From contig JAGBTR010000277.1 in NCBI GenBank assembly GCA_017631215.1, positions 1 to 13,001 on the forward strand: a stretch of DNA of 13,001 bases, read 5' to 3'. The position numbers were made by a program, and so were the translations under genes. The notes under the pieces were generated by a model. That model saw only the letters and a list, made by a program, of their open reading frames with translations, ran no database searches and was not told the DNA's origin. Positions 1 through 8,001 of the stretch are shown here, in pieces. Every line of letters begins with the position of its first letter. The first letter of the stretch is position 1. The DNA comes from Clostridia bacterium. Its GTDB lineage: Bacteria > Bacillota > Clostridia > Oscillospirales > CAG-272.

Positions 1-1662
1 GAGCCTTGCGACCGTTTCTGTGTTGGTTACGTTGAGCCTCAGATCGCCGTCTGGGATCAGTCCCGCCTCGGTGACGAGCGGCAAATGCCAAAGGTTGCCC
101 AAAAGGGCGCGACGGATACCGCGCTCGGATAGTGCTCGAAGCTCCTCGCGGCACGCATTGCGCTCATGATCCATCACGATGGGGGGGAGTGCAACGGCCA
201 GCTCGGTCTTGGCGCTTCGTGCTTGCCATAGCTCATCCGACAGCGCAAGCAGCTCGTGAGGTGGCAGATAACAGATATCAAAATAGTCGGCGGCATCCGA
301 CGTCAGCTGTGCCGCGCTTGTCATATGCGCCGTGCGGACGCGGTTGCCCCCGCGGTCATTCTGCGGCTGACAGGAGCGCAGAGCAGGAAGGGCGGTCGTC
401 TCGGTGGACGGTTGGGCGGTCAAGCCATCAACGGCGGCACGACGCAAGGCGTTGAGCGACGAGATGGGGAGCATCAGCCCCTTGTCCAGTGAAAGGTCGA
501 ACGCGCTCGCCTCAAAGGGGGTATTGCCCAGCTTGGTCAACTGACGGCGAACCGTCTCCTCATCCAGCGGTGCGTTGATGGCATCCTGCGGAATCTCTCC
601 GGTCGCGGTGAAGGTGGCTGTCGGTGTTGTGAGGGTCAGCGAGATGGGACAGCCGCGCTTGACCGTTGCCTGCATCTGCGCGGGCACGCGGCGCTTGAGC
701 CCCTGAAAGGGAGACAGCGCGCGACCTGCCTGCTTGTCCTCCTCTGAACGAATGCCGAGCATCGAGCGGTTGATTTTGGAGGTGAAATATCCATCCGTAA
801 AGCCGCCGCGCGAGAACGCTTCGGCTAAGATTTGCATCTCGTCCTCATTGGCACCGCGTCGCTCGTCGAGCAATCGCCGCCAAATGCGAGCGACGGTCAG
901 CACGTATTCGGGCGAACGCATCCGACCCTCGATCTTGAGCGAGGAGATGCCCGCATCGATCAGATCCGGCACGTGGCGTGCCAGTGAAAGATCCTTGAGC
1001 GAGAGCGGATAATCGCTTTTGCCCTTATCGGTGCGGCAGGGGAGACGGCAGGGCTGGGCGCATTCTCCTCGGTTGCCGCTTCGTCCGCCGACCAGCGAGG
1101 AGTAAAGGCACTGCCCCGAATGGCAGACGCACAGCGCACCGTGAATGAACGCTTCGATCTCAATGGGCGACTCGTCGACGATGGTGCGAAGGTCACAAAG
1201 GGGCAGCTCTCTTGCCACGACCATACGCGAAAAGCCCATATCCAAAAGCATTTTGCCGGCCGCGGCGCTGTGGACGGACGCCTGCGTCGAGGCGTGCAGG
1301 GCAAGCTCGGGAAGGTGTCGGTGGATGACAGCCGCGCCACCCAGATCGGCGACGATAAGGGCATCCACGTCGGCGCTTTGTGCCAATGCGGCCGCTCTCA
1401 GGTAGTCGTTCATTTCGCGGTCGTAGACGAGCGTGTTGAGTGTGAGATAGACCTTGACACCGTAGGCGTGCGCCCGACGGATGCCCTCACGGAGCGCGTC
1501 CTCGTCAAAGTTGGTTGCCCCGCGTCGTGCGTTGAAGCCGATACCGCCCAGATAAACGGCATCGGCTCCTCCCTCAATTGCCGCATCCAGGGCGAGGGGG
1601 GAGCCGGCGGGACAGAGAAGCTCGGGCAAGGGTCTGCTCGATTGACTCTGCAATTTTGCCAT
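1..1662 (-). CDS. U32 peptidase-family protein with DUF3656-like region (3' end outside window)
   Basis: Reading the minus strand from the ATG at 1662 gives 554 residues with no stop before the window edge, so the C-terminus is missing. The N-terminal part is a TIM-barrel-like U32 domain: LLCPAGSPLALDAAIEGGAD near the start, then ASTQASVHS around 124-132. The U32 signature is at 170-190 (E170, F172, G175, C178, G183, C185, S188), followed by GNRGECAQPCR at 196-206. C178, C185 and C201, with C205 or C210, are candidate iron-sulfur ligands. SLKIEGRMRSPEYV lies at 241-254. From about 325 the sequence resembles the DUF3656 region found in RlhA/YdcP-type proteins. Characterised members of this family (RlhA, TrhP) act in hydroxylation of 23S rRNA or tRNA rather than as proteases, so an RNA-modification role is likely but unproven. 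The start is 8 bases after the zapA stop; the only Shine-Dalgarno-like AAGGA is about 15 bases upstream, so translation may depend on coupling to zapA. Confidence 0.9.
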   Translation of the reverse strand, partial: MAKLQSQSSRPLPELLCPAGSPLALDAAIEGGADAVYLGGIGFNARRGATNFDEDALREGIRRAHAYGVKVYLTLNTLVYDREMNDYLRAAALAQSADVDALIVADLGGAAVIHRHLPELALHASTQASVHSAAAGKMLLDMGFSRMVVARELPLCDLRTIVDESPIEIEAFIHGALCVCHSGQCLYSSLVGGRSGNRGECAQPCRLPCRTDKGKSDYPLSLKDLSLARHVPDLIDAGISSLKIEGRMRSPEYVLTVARIWRRLLDERRGANEDEMQILAEAFSRGGFTDGYFTSKINRSMLGIRSEEDKQAGRALSPFQGLKRRVPAQMQATVKRGCPISLTLTTPTATFTATGEIPQDAINAPLDEETVRRQLTKLGNTPFEASAFDLSLDKGLMLPISSLNALRRAAVDGLTAQPSTETTALPALRSCQPQNDRGGNRVRTAHMTSAAQLTSDAADYFDICYLPPHELLALSDELWQARSAKTELAVALPPIVMDHERNACREELRALSERGIRRALLGNLWHLPLVTEAGLIPDGDLRLNVTNTETVARL

Positions 1663-1670
1663 ATTCGTAA

Positions 1671-2291
1671 TCAAACGTCCTTGAAGGTCAGCATATCGAA
1701 CATATCGCCAACCTTGTTACGGGGGGAAGAGCCGCTCTTTGCGCGCGGTGTGCGGCGAGCCTTCTTCTTAGGCGTCTCCTCGACGGCGGGCGCCGTGGTA
1801 TCGTCATCCTCGGTATCGAACATCACCTCAGTGGCGGGGACGACCGTCTCTGCGGGGACCTCTGCATCGGCGTCTGTCTCGATGGTGAGCTGCTCACCCT
1901 GCGGTGCGGGCGCGGGCGTCTTGATGGAGGCGGTAGCCGCCGCACCAAGATTCTTGGAGATGATGTCGTTCATCACGCGATTCTCGCGACGAACCTCCTC
2001 TGCCTGCGATGCCAGCGTGTCGTATTCCATACGAAGCTTGTCCAACTCGGCACTGACGCGCTCAAGCTCGGACTCAAGCTCCTTGGTGCGAGCCTCGCTG
2101 CGGATCTTGGAGGCGCAGTAATCCACCGCACACAGCACGGCCGTCTCGCTCTTGGAAAGGCGGGGGCTCATAGCGGCGATGGTGCGGAAGCTGCTATCGA
2201 CGGTGCTGACCAGCGTCTCCACCATCTCGGGGCTCTCCTCGGTGTGAATATTCAGATCAATATCTGCAATGGTGATGGTATATTTTGGCAT
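1671..2291 (-). CDS. zapA: ZapA-like cell division protein with long C-terminal tail
   Basis: This 206-residue protein begins like ZapA, the small cytoplasmic protein that bundles FtsZ filaments at the division ring. Residues 1-60 fit the ZapA N-terminal domain (start MPKYTITIADIDLNI, then a helix with ETLVSTVD). Residues 61-113 form a charged heptad-like coiled coil (TKELESELERVSAELDKLR), the usual dimerisation region. ZapA proteins are normally about 85-110 residues, so roughly 90 extra residues follow: an Ala/Pro/Thr/Glu/Asp-rich acidic linker (about 117-173), a basic patch (KKKARRTPRAK, 175-185) and a terminal hydrophobic-acidic segment (VGDMFDMLTFKDV, 194-206). The ATG at 2291 follows an AAGGAAAGGAA ribosome site by about 9 bases, and a promoter-like sequence lies just upstream. 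The U32 gene follows after 8 bases, a pairing I believe is common in Clostridia. The ZapA assignment rests on the N-terminus and coiled coil. Confidence 0.8.
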   Translation of the reverse strand: MPKYTITIADIDLNIHTEESPEMVETLVSTVDSSFRTIAAMSPRLSKSETAVLCAVDYCASKIRSEARTKELESELERVSAELDKLRMEYDTLASQAEEVRRENRVMNDIISKNLGAAATASIKTPAPAPQGEQLTIETDADAEVPAETVVPATEVMFDTEDDDTTAPAVEETPKKKARRTPRAKSGSSPRNKVGDMFDMLTFKDV

Positions 2292-2343
2292 GATGTATGG
2301 TTCCTTTCCTTGCCTTTTCGGGCAGAGATTGTTTGCTACCTTT

Positions 2344-2372
2344 ATTATATAATAAAAAACCGCGTGTGAAAA
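2344..2372 (-). promoter_or_regulatory. Putative sigma-A promoter for zapA
   Basis: On the minus strand a perfect TATAAT occupies 2344-2349 and a TTTTCA hexamer (4 of 6 matches to TTGACA) lies at 2367-2372, with exactly 17 bases between them. The surrounding gap is strongly AT-rich in an otherwise GC-rich window. Transcription would start near 2336, leaving a leader of roughly 45 bases before the zapA ATG at 2291. This suggests the zapA/U32 unit can be expressed separately from the glycogen genes. It is a sequence match only, with no expression evidence. Confidence 0.6.
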
Positions 2373-2383
2373 GAGCTTTTTTG

Positions 2384-2424
2384 AAAAAAATTGAAAAAAA
2401 GGCGAAAAAATTTACTTTTTTTGC
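2384..2424 (-). terminator. Possible weak A/T-stem terminator after the FolC-like gene
   Basis: At the stop codon of the FolC-like gene, minus-strand sequence 2424-2402 can fold into a short stem (GC plus six A:T pairs, with one bulged base and a 6-base loop). Two seven-T tracts follow within the next 20 bases. The T-tracts resemble the tail of an intrinsic terminator, but the stem is weak and has almost no GC pairs. Together with the promoter just downstream it marks a plausible transcription boundary, though read-through is likely. Confidence 0.3.
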
Positions 2425-3566
2425 TGTCCGTAGCCAAGACGGTGCAAAAAATCCTTCGAACCGATCCAAAGCGAGGTCGACGTCTCGGACGGCACGTAGG
2501 GCTCGTTCTCGGCGTACAGCTCGTCAGCGAGGGTGTGCCACGGTGCAAAGGCGGCGGCAAGGTCAGGGTCGAGCCAGATTCTGCGCGGTCGGGGCAGAAC
2601 GTGCTCCAGCGCTACAAGCTCGTCCATCGTCGCGCTGAGCTCGAAGGCATTTTCCGCGCGGTCGACCACCAAAAGGGGCAGGATCGAGACGGGCTCAACA
2701 CAGCCGAGCGGCGTGGATTGTTCCAGACCGACGGCGAGTGCGGCATCGGAGATGGGCAGATGAAGATCGCGCAAAACGTTGACTGCATACGCTGTGAGGG
2801 TGGCGGCCTTGGCGGCAAGCTGGGTGCCCGAGCCGAGGCGGCATTGACCCGTCAACGCGCTATCGATGCGCTGTGAGCCCAGCGTGACCGACGAGCGGAC
2901 AACGCCCGTGCTCGGAATGATGCGCAAGGGCAAATTGCCCGCACGTGCGCAGGCATCGGAGAGCATACGGTAAAGCGGCTGTCCGCAGACGTGGCTGATG
3001 ACGCTGTGCGTGGTGTAGGGAATGGTCGATAAGGCTGTTTGCCCGCCCTCGTCGGTGGGTGAGACGAGTGTGATGCAGACGGGAGGGGTGGGAAGCAGCT
3101 CGCACATCGCGCGAAGCCACGGTGAGGTGCCTTCACATTCCAAAATCAAAACGTTTTTGGCAAGGGTGAAGCCTTGCGTCAGCACGGCGGCGGTGCGATG
3201 GGCGGGAGGGAAGGACGTTGCCTGCTTGTCGGGGCAAGCGCGGCGGGTGCGGATCTCCAGCTCGTGAACGTCGGCGGCGAGTGAGATGAAGGGCAGGGGA
3301 AACGTTCTGCCATCCAACCAAAACCGTTCGCGCGCGTCGGCGATATCGCGGTCGCTGTCGACGGCGTGCAGGCAAGAGATGTGCGCGCGGTGCAGAATGT
3401 TGCGAAGCATACGGGCGACGATGCGTCCGCATTTGTCGTGGGAAACACAGATGATCGCGGAGGGCATCCCTTGCTGTGCGACCAGCTCACGCAGCGGAGC
3501 GACGTCAAGGTAGGGAACGGCAGCGTCGCGCTCGGTCAGAAATCTCAATGCGTGTTGGTGTGTCAC
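2412..3566 (-). CDS. FolC-like Mur-ligase-fold protein lacking the ATP-binding motif (probable pseudoenzyme)
   Basis: This 384-residue protein follows the layout of FolC, the folylpolyglutamate/dihydrofolate synthase. ALRFL near the start and LRELVAQQG (25-33) match the FolC N-terminus. IICVSHDKCGRIVARMLRNIL (38-58) aligns without gaps to the FolC P-loop region. DARERFWLDGRTFP (77-90) matches the segment containing FRERI and NGEPI. ILECEGTS (140-147) corresponds to VLEVGLGG, and LPISDAALAVGL (270-281) to the helix before WPGRLE. The key residues are gone: GTNGKGS reads HDKCGRI, the WPGR segment reads TPLGC, and DGAHN reads DRAEN (302-306). The C-terminal domain is shorter than the roughly 420-440 residues usual for FolC. 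Catalysis of the FolC reaction is therefore unlikely; I cannot name its function. The GTG start at 3566 is chosen because it overlaps the amylase TGA (GTGA) and has a strong GAGGAGG 7 bases upstream; an ATG at 3683 lies inside the amylase and has no family similarity. Family call moderate, loss of function inferred. Confidence 0.7.
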   Translation of the reverse strand: MTHQHALRFLTERDAAVPYLDVAPLRELVAQQGMPSAIICVSHDKCGRIVARMLRNILHRAHISCLHAVDSDRDIADARERFWLDGRTFPLPFISLAADVHELEIRTRRACPDKQATSFPPAHRTAAVLTQGFTLAKNVLILECEGTSPWLRAMCELLPTPPVCITLVSPTDEGGQTALSTIPYTTHSVISHVCGQPLYRMLSDACARAGNLPLRIIPSTGVVRSSVTLGSQRIDSALTGQCRLGSGTQLAAKAATLTAYAVNVLRDLHLPISDAALAVGLEQSTPLGCVEPVSILPLLVVDRAENAFELSATMDELVALEHVLPRPRRIWLDPDLAAAFAPWHTLADELYAENEPYVPSETSTSLWIGSKDFLHRLGYGQQKK

Positions 3567-5485
3567 GGCGCTACCTCCTCGAAAATGACGACCTCGCCCG
3601 CAGGAACGGTCCACGCGTCCGCAGGATCGATCTTGGCTGTTGAAAGGACGGGACGAAGCTTGCGCGCGTCGGTGTAGCACCACGGCTTGTCGCTCATATT
3701 GGCGGCAACGACCAGGCGGTCATTCTCGCATACGCGCTCGTAGGCGAGTGTGCTGTCGTCGATATGCAACACGCGGAAGTCGCCATCCTTCAGACACGGA
3801 TGGGTGGCTCGGAGTGCGCCCAAGTCGCGAACGTGGTCGCGGAGCGGCGTCTCCTCGCGCCCCCAGGGATAGGGACGACGGCAGAAGGGGTCGCGGTGAC
3901 CCTCCATACCTGCCTCGTCGCCGTAGAACACGCTGGGGACACCGAAGACGGTGAACAGCAGTGAGAAGGCGGCGCGGAGTCGACGCAGTCCCAGCGCGCG
4001 CTCCTCGGGGGACATTCGCGCCACGGAAAGCTCGGCGTTGGTGCGGTCGTCACCCACACACGGGTCGCCCAGCACGGACAGGATTCGCTCGGTATCGTGC
4101 GTGCCGAGCAGGTTCATCAGAGCGTGGCAAACGGGACGGGGGTAGGTGCCGTACAGCTCGGTCAGCGTGTCATAGAGCAAGCGCGCGTCGCCATCACGCA
4201 CGAAGGCGATGATGCCCTCGCGCAGAGGATAGTTCATCACGCTGTCCAGCTGACCGCCCCAAAAGTAGCGGCGGCGGTGGCCGTAGGCGATCTTGACGGC
4301 GGCGTTCTCCCACACCTCGCCGATGATGAGCGGCTGCTCCTTGCCTGCTGTGTGTAGGCTCTGGCGCAGTGTGTCGAGGAATTCGTCCGACAGCTCGTCT
4401 GCCACGTCCAGTCGCCAGCCTGCCAGCCCCTCTCGGACGCGCGAGGCGGCGACGCCGTTCTCTCCCGCGAGATAGTCGCGGACGGAGGGAAGGGCGCTGT
4501 TGAGTCTTGGCAGGATCTTAACGCCCCACCAGCATTCGTAGTCGTCGGGGTAGTCGCGGAAGGTATACCAATCGTAATAGGGCGAGGCTTTGGATGTATA
4601 GGCACCGTTCGTGCCGTAACGACCGAAGCGGTCGAAATAGCGGCTGTCACTGCCCGTGTGGTTGAACACGCCGTCGAGGATGACACGCATACCGCGCGCC
4701 CTTGCCTCGGCAAGCAGATGCGCGAGCGCGGCCTCGCCGCCAAAGCCCTCGTCGACCTTCTCATAGTCACCCGTGTCGTATTTGTGGTTGGATGCCGCCT
4801 CAAAGATAGGCGACAGATACAGCACCGTCACGCCGAGCGCGCGCAGGTAGTCGAGTTTTTCGGCAATGCCCCAAAGGTTGCCGCCGAAAAAGACGTTGTT
4901 GGCGACCTCTGCTCCGGGGTAGGGACCGTACTGGGGGATGCCGTTTTCCCAATCGGGATCGAACACCGCATCCTCGCGCAGACGTGCGGGACCCTGACCG
5001 CGGCAAAAGCGGTCGATGAAGATATGGTACATCACGCCGCCCGAGAACCAAGCAGGGGCGGTGTAGTTTTTGTCATAGATCAGTAGAGAGAATTGTGAGG
5101 CGCTGTGGTCGGACAGGGTAAAGTCGACGTTGTTTTTGCTGTTTGTGAACAGCGTGTCCGCGCCGCGCACAAAGAGCAGCTCATAGAAGAACAGACCGCA
5201 CTCGTGCTCACCGCACAGCACGGCCGTATCAAGCGTCAATCGGTAAGTGTCGACGCCGCATTCGGTATGAACGAATCGCAGTGGCATATCCTGCGCAGGA
5301 CAGCCGTCCTCGTGCAGACGGAGGACGACGGCCGCCGCGCCCAGCCGCCGCGGCACACGGACGCAAAGCTCCACGCGCGTGCCAAAAGAGAACGCACCCA
5401 TATTGGATGCGTCCTCTCCCGAAACCGTTTTTTGTATGCGGGGCAGAGCGTCCCGATCGTATTCGCGGTAAAAGGTCGGTAGCAT
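3563..5485 (-). CDS. GH13 alpha-amylase family enzyme, neopullulanase/cyclomaltodextrinase-like
   Basis: This 640-residue protein has a beta-sandwich N-terminal part (about 1-140, resembling the CBM34-type domain of neopullulanases). A GH13 barrel follows, opening with the FSGGVMYHIFIDRF segment at 147-160. All four GH13 regions are intact: DGVFNH (271-276), GWRLDVADE with nucleophile D360, IIGEVWE with acid/base E390, and GTHD with H463 and D464. LPRLN (325-329) is the region-V motif typical of the neopullulanase/maltogenic amylase group. There is no signal peptide, so it acts in the cytoplasm, probably hydrolysing alpha-1,4 and perhaps alpha-1,6 links of maltodextrins or phosphorylase limit dextrin. 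It starts 21 bases after glgP behind a strong AAAGGAG site and overlaps the next gene by 4 bases. With no glgX or pullulanase visible, it may supply the debranching step. Exact specificity cannot be read from the sequence. Confidence 0.9.
   Translation of the reverse strand: MLPTFYREYDRDALPRIQKTVSGEDASNMGAFSFGTRVELCVRVPRRLGAAAVVLRLHEDGCPAQDMPLRFVHTECGVDTYRLTLDTAVLCGEHECGLFFYELLFVRGADTLFTNSKNNVDFTLSDHSASQFSLLIYDKNYTAPAWFSGGVMYHIFIDRFCRGQGPARLREDAVFDPDWENGIPQYGPYPGAEVANNVFFGGNLWGIAEKLDYLRALGVTVLYLSPIFEAASNHKYDTGDYEKVDEGFGGEAALAHLLAEARARGMRVILDGVFNHTGSDSRYFDRFGRYGTNGAYTSKASPYYDWYTFRDYPDDYECWWGVKILPRLNSALPSVRDYLAGENGVAASRVREGLAGWRLDVADELSDEFLDTLRQSLHTAGKEQPLIIGEVWENAAVKIAYGHRRRYFWGGQLDSVMNYPLREGIIAFVRDGDARLLYDTLTELYGTYPRPVCHALMNLLGTHDTERILSVLGDPCVGDDRTNAELSVARMSPEERALGLRRLRAAFSLLFTVFGVPSVFYGDEAGMEGHRDPFCRRPYPWGREETPLRDHVRDLGALRATHPCLKDGDFRVLHIDDSTLAYERVCENDRLVVAANMSDKPWCYTDARKLRPVLSTAKIDPADAWTVPAGEVVIFEEVAP
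3574..3580 (-). promoter_or_regulatory. Ribosome binding site deciding the FolC-like GTG start
   Basis: Minus-strand GAGGAGG lies 7 bases before the GTG at 3566 and inside the last codons of the amylase gene. It supports the GTG over upstream start candidates. With the 4-base GTGA overlap (3563-3566) it predicts translational coupling between the two genes. Confidence 0.8.
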
Positions 5486-5506
5486 TGGCTCTCCTTTGAA
5501 AGGGAA

Positions 5507-7935
5507 TTACTTGGTCATCTTTTGCAAACGCCAGATGCGCTGTGCGTACTCCTCGATGCTGCGGTCGGCGGCAAAATGTCCCGAGGCGGCCACGTTGAGC
5601 AGCGACATACGGTTCCACTTTTGCTTGTCGGCGTAATCGCGGATCATCTCGCCGCGCGTACGGCGGTAGGACTCGAAGTCGGCAAGGCACAGATAAGGAT
5701 CGGCGATGCCGTGCTCGCCCGACAAGAGGTAGGTGGCAAGGTTCGCAAAGCTCTCGCCTGCAAAGCCGACGTTGAGCTGATTGACAATGCGCGAAAGATA
5801 CTCGTTGTTAGCATAGAACTCGGTCGAGCGGTAGCCGCGCAGCCAGATCTGCTCGACCTCAGCGGCGGTCAGACCGAAGATATACATATTCTCGGGACCC
5901 GTTGCCGCCTGCATCTCGACGTTTGCACCGTCCAGTGTACCGATGGTCAGCGCGCCGTTCATCATCAGCTTCATACAGCCCGTACCGCTCGCTTCCTTGC
6001 CGGCCAGCGAGATCTGCTCACTGATCTCAGCCGAGGGAACGAGTGCTTCCGCCATACTGACGTTGTAGTTCTCAAGGAAGACCACGTTGAGCTTTTCCTT
6101 GATGCGAGGATGCTGCTCGATATCCTTGCTGATATAGCAGATCAGACGGATGATCTCCTTGGCCATAGCGTAGCCGGGAGCGGCCTTGGCGGCAAAGATG
6201 AAGGTCTGCGGCTGCATCTCTATATCGGGATTGTCGCGCAGCTGGAGGTACAGACCGATGATGTTGAGCGCGTTGAGCAGCTGGCGCTTGTACTCATGCA
6301 GTCTCTTGATATGCACGTCAAAGACGGAATGGGTGTCGATGACCTGACCCGTCTTGCGATAGAGCAAATTCGCGAAGTTGATCTTGTTCTGATGCTTGAT
6401 GCCGCGCAGACGGTCGAGCACCTCGGCATCGTCTGCGAACTTGGCGAGCTCGGAGAGCTGCTCGGGGTTCTTGCGGTAGCCGTCACCGATGCAATCCTCG
6501 ATCAAGCTTGCCAGCGTAGGATTGGAATAGCACAGCCAGCGACGGTGCGCGATGCCGTTGGTCACGTTGGTGAAGCGGTCGGGGTACATACGGTAGAAAT
6601 CCTTGAAGGTCTGATCCTTGAGGATCTGCGAGTGCAGCGCGGAGACACCGTTGACGCAATGCGAGCCGATGACGGACAGATTGGCCATACGCACCTGACC
6701 GTGGCCGAGGATGCTGAGTGCCGAAATGCGATCCCAGTTGCCGGGGAAGGCGTTCCACGCCTCGCGGCAGAATCTCTCGTTGATCTCGCGGATGATGGCG
6801 TGCATACGGGGCAGCTTGAGACGGAACAGATCCTCGTTCCACGTCTCGAGTGCCTCGGGCATAACGGTGTGGTTGGTGTAGGACACGATGCGCGTGACCA
6901 TACTCCACGCCTTATCCCAATCGTAGAAATAATCGTCGATGAGGATGCGCATCAGCTCGGGGACACACAGCGCGGGGTGGGTGTCGTTGATATGGATGGC
7001 GACTTGTCGGGCAGATTCTCAAGCGTGCCGTAGACGGCCATATGGTCGCGGATGATGCTCTGGCAGGAGGCCGAGACGAGGAAGTACTGCTGGGTCAGAC
7101 GAAGCAGCTTACCCTCGGCGTGGTTGTCCGACGGATAGAGCACCTTGGAGATGATCTCCGCATTGGTGGCGTTCTCGACCGCGCGGGTGTACTGACCCTG
7201 GGTAAACAGGCTCATATCAAACTTCTGCGTGTCGCGTGCGCGCCAAAGTCTGAGCTGGCTGACCGCCTGGCTGTCGGCGCCCGAGATCATCATATCGTAG
7301 GGGACAGCCTCGACCTCATCGTAGTTCTCGTAGAGGATCTCGAGGTGACCGTCCTTCCAGTTCTCCTTGACGTGACCGCCCAGCTTGACCTTGAAGATGC
7401 GGTCGGTGCGGGGGACGAGCCACACCTCGCCGCCGGGCAGCCAGACGTCGGGCAGCTCGACCTGCATACCGTCGACGATCTTCTGCTTAAAAAGACCGTA
7501 ATCGTAGCAGATGGAAAAGCCCGTGGCGGGATAGTCGAGCGAGGAGAGAGAGTCCATAAAGCAGGCGGCAAGACGACCAAGACCGCCGTTGCCAAGACCC
7601 GCGTCGGGCTCGCATTCATATAAATCGTTCAGGTCTGCGCCCAGCGCCGAGAGTGCCTCAGCGTAGGATTTGTCAAGACCGAGATTGCAAAGGTTGGTTT
7701 TGAGCGAACGTCCGAGCAAAAATTCCATGCACATATAGTAGACGCGCTTGGCGCCGGCACGGTTGACGTCCTTTTTGAAAGCGCCGCGCTTATCCGTGAG
7801 CAGGTCGCGGACGGTCATAGCGGTCGCCTTGTACATCTGCTCGCGCGACGCCTCGGCGGGAGTGCAGCCGAAGTAGCGCGACAGCTTTTCTTCCAGATTT
7901 TTCTTGATTTCTTGTGCGTTGGGTTTCTGGTTCAT
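5507..7935 (-). CDS. glgP: Glycogen phosphorylase, split by a one-base frameshift
   Basis: GlgP is a GT35 enzyme that uses pyridoxal phosphate to release glucose-1-phosphate from glycogen ends. Two reading frames give one protein of about 809 residues, a normal length. The first (7935 to about 7003) has RVYYMCMEFLLGRSL, DAGLGNGGLGRLAACFMDS and DVWLPGGEVW. The second (about 7002 to 5507) has VTNGIAHRRWL, IKRLHEYKRQ, FAAKAAPGY and EASGTGCMKLMMNGALTIGT, whose lysine (about residue 656) is the PLP-binding one. After LENLPDK (K311 at 7003-7005) the first frame runs into unrelated residues and stops at 6952. Restoring one base there reads VAIHINDTHPALCVPELM, exactly the family sequence. The rest of both halves is well conserved, so this is either a sequencing or assembly error or a very recent mutation. 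The ATG at 7935 has an AAAGGA site 10 bases upstream. GlgC, GlgD and GlgA are encoded upstream and the amylase downstream. Confidence 0.93.
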
Positions 7936-7954
7936 GGGGTAGGAATCCTTTCTT

Positions 7955-7998
7955 GTATATCGTGAGACCCGCGTGTGAGCGCGGGTCTCACGATATAC
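7955..7998 (-). repeat. Perfect 19-bp inverted repeat between glgA and glgP (mRNA hairpin)
   Basis: Arms at 7955-7973 and 7980-7998 are exact reverse complements over 19 bases, with a 6-base loop (7974-7979). In the minus-strand transcript the hairpin begins 3 bases after the glgA stop and ends 2 bases before the glgP GAAAGGA ribosome site (7946-7952). No T-tract follows, so it is not a standard intrinsic terminator. It may stabilise or process the mRNA, or set the level of glgP relative to the upstream genes. It could also be a copy of a dispersed palindromic repeat. Confidence 0.9.
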
Positions 7999-8001
7999 GG
8001 G

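Noticed and set aside
3567..3683. Upstream ATG at 3683 that would add 39 residues to the FolC-like protein
   Set aside because: The extra stretch lies within the amylase gene, is arginine/serine-rich without family similarity, and the GTG at 3566 has a strong ribosome site and the stop-start overlap.
6995..7010. Programmed ribosomal frameshifting in glgP
   Set aside because: The restoring shift would be -1 at GAC-AAG-TCG, which has no slippery heptamer, and the gene family is not known to use recoding. A sequence error or mutation is simpler.
5522..7033. 503-codon open frame on the plus strand opposite glgP
   Set aside because: It is a mirror of GC-rich codons in glgP, has no recognisable motif, and runs antisense to a strongly conserved enzyme. 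The same applies to plus-strand frames at 1120-2121, 9442-10626 and 10929-11696.
7955..7998. Intrinsic terminator after glgA
   Set aside because: The stem is followed by AAGAAAGG rather than a T-run on the transcribed strand and leads straight into the glgP ribosome site. The other intergenic hairpin (9469-9498) lacks a T-run too.
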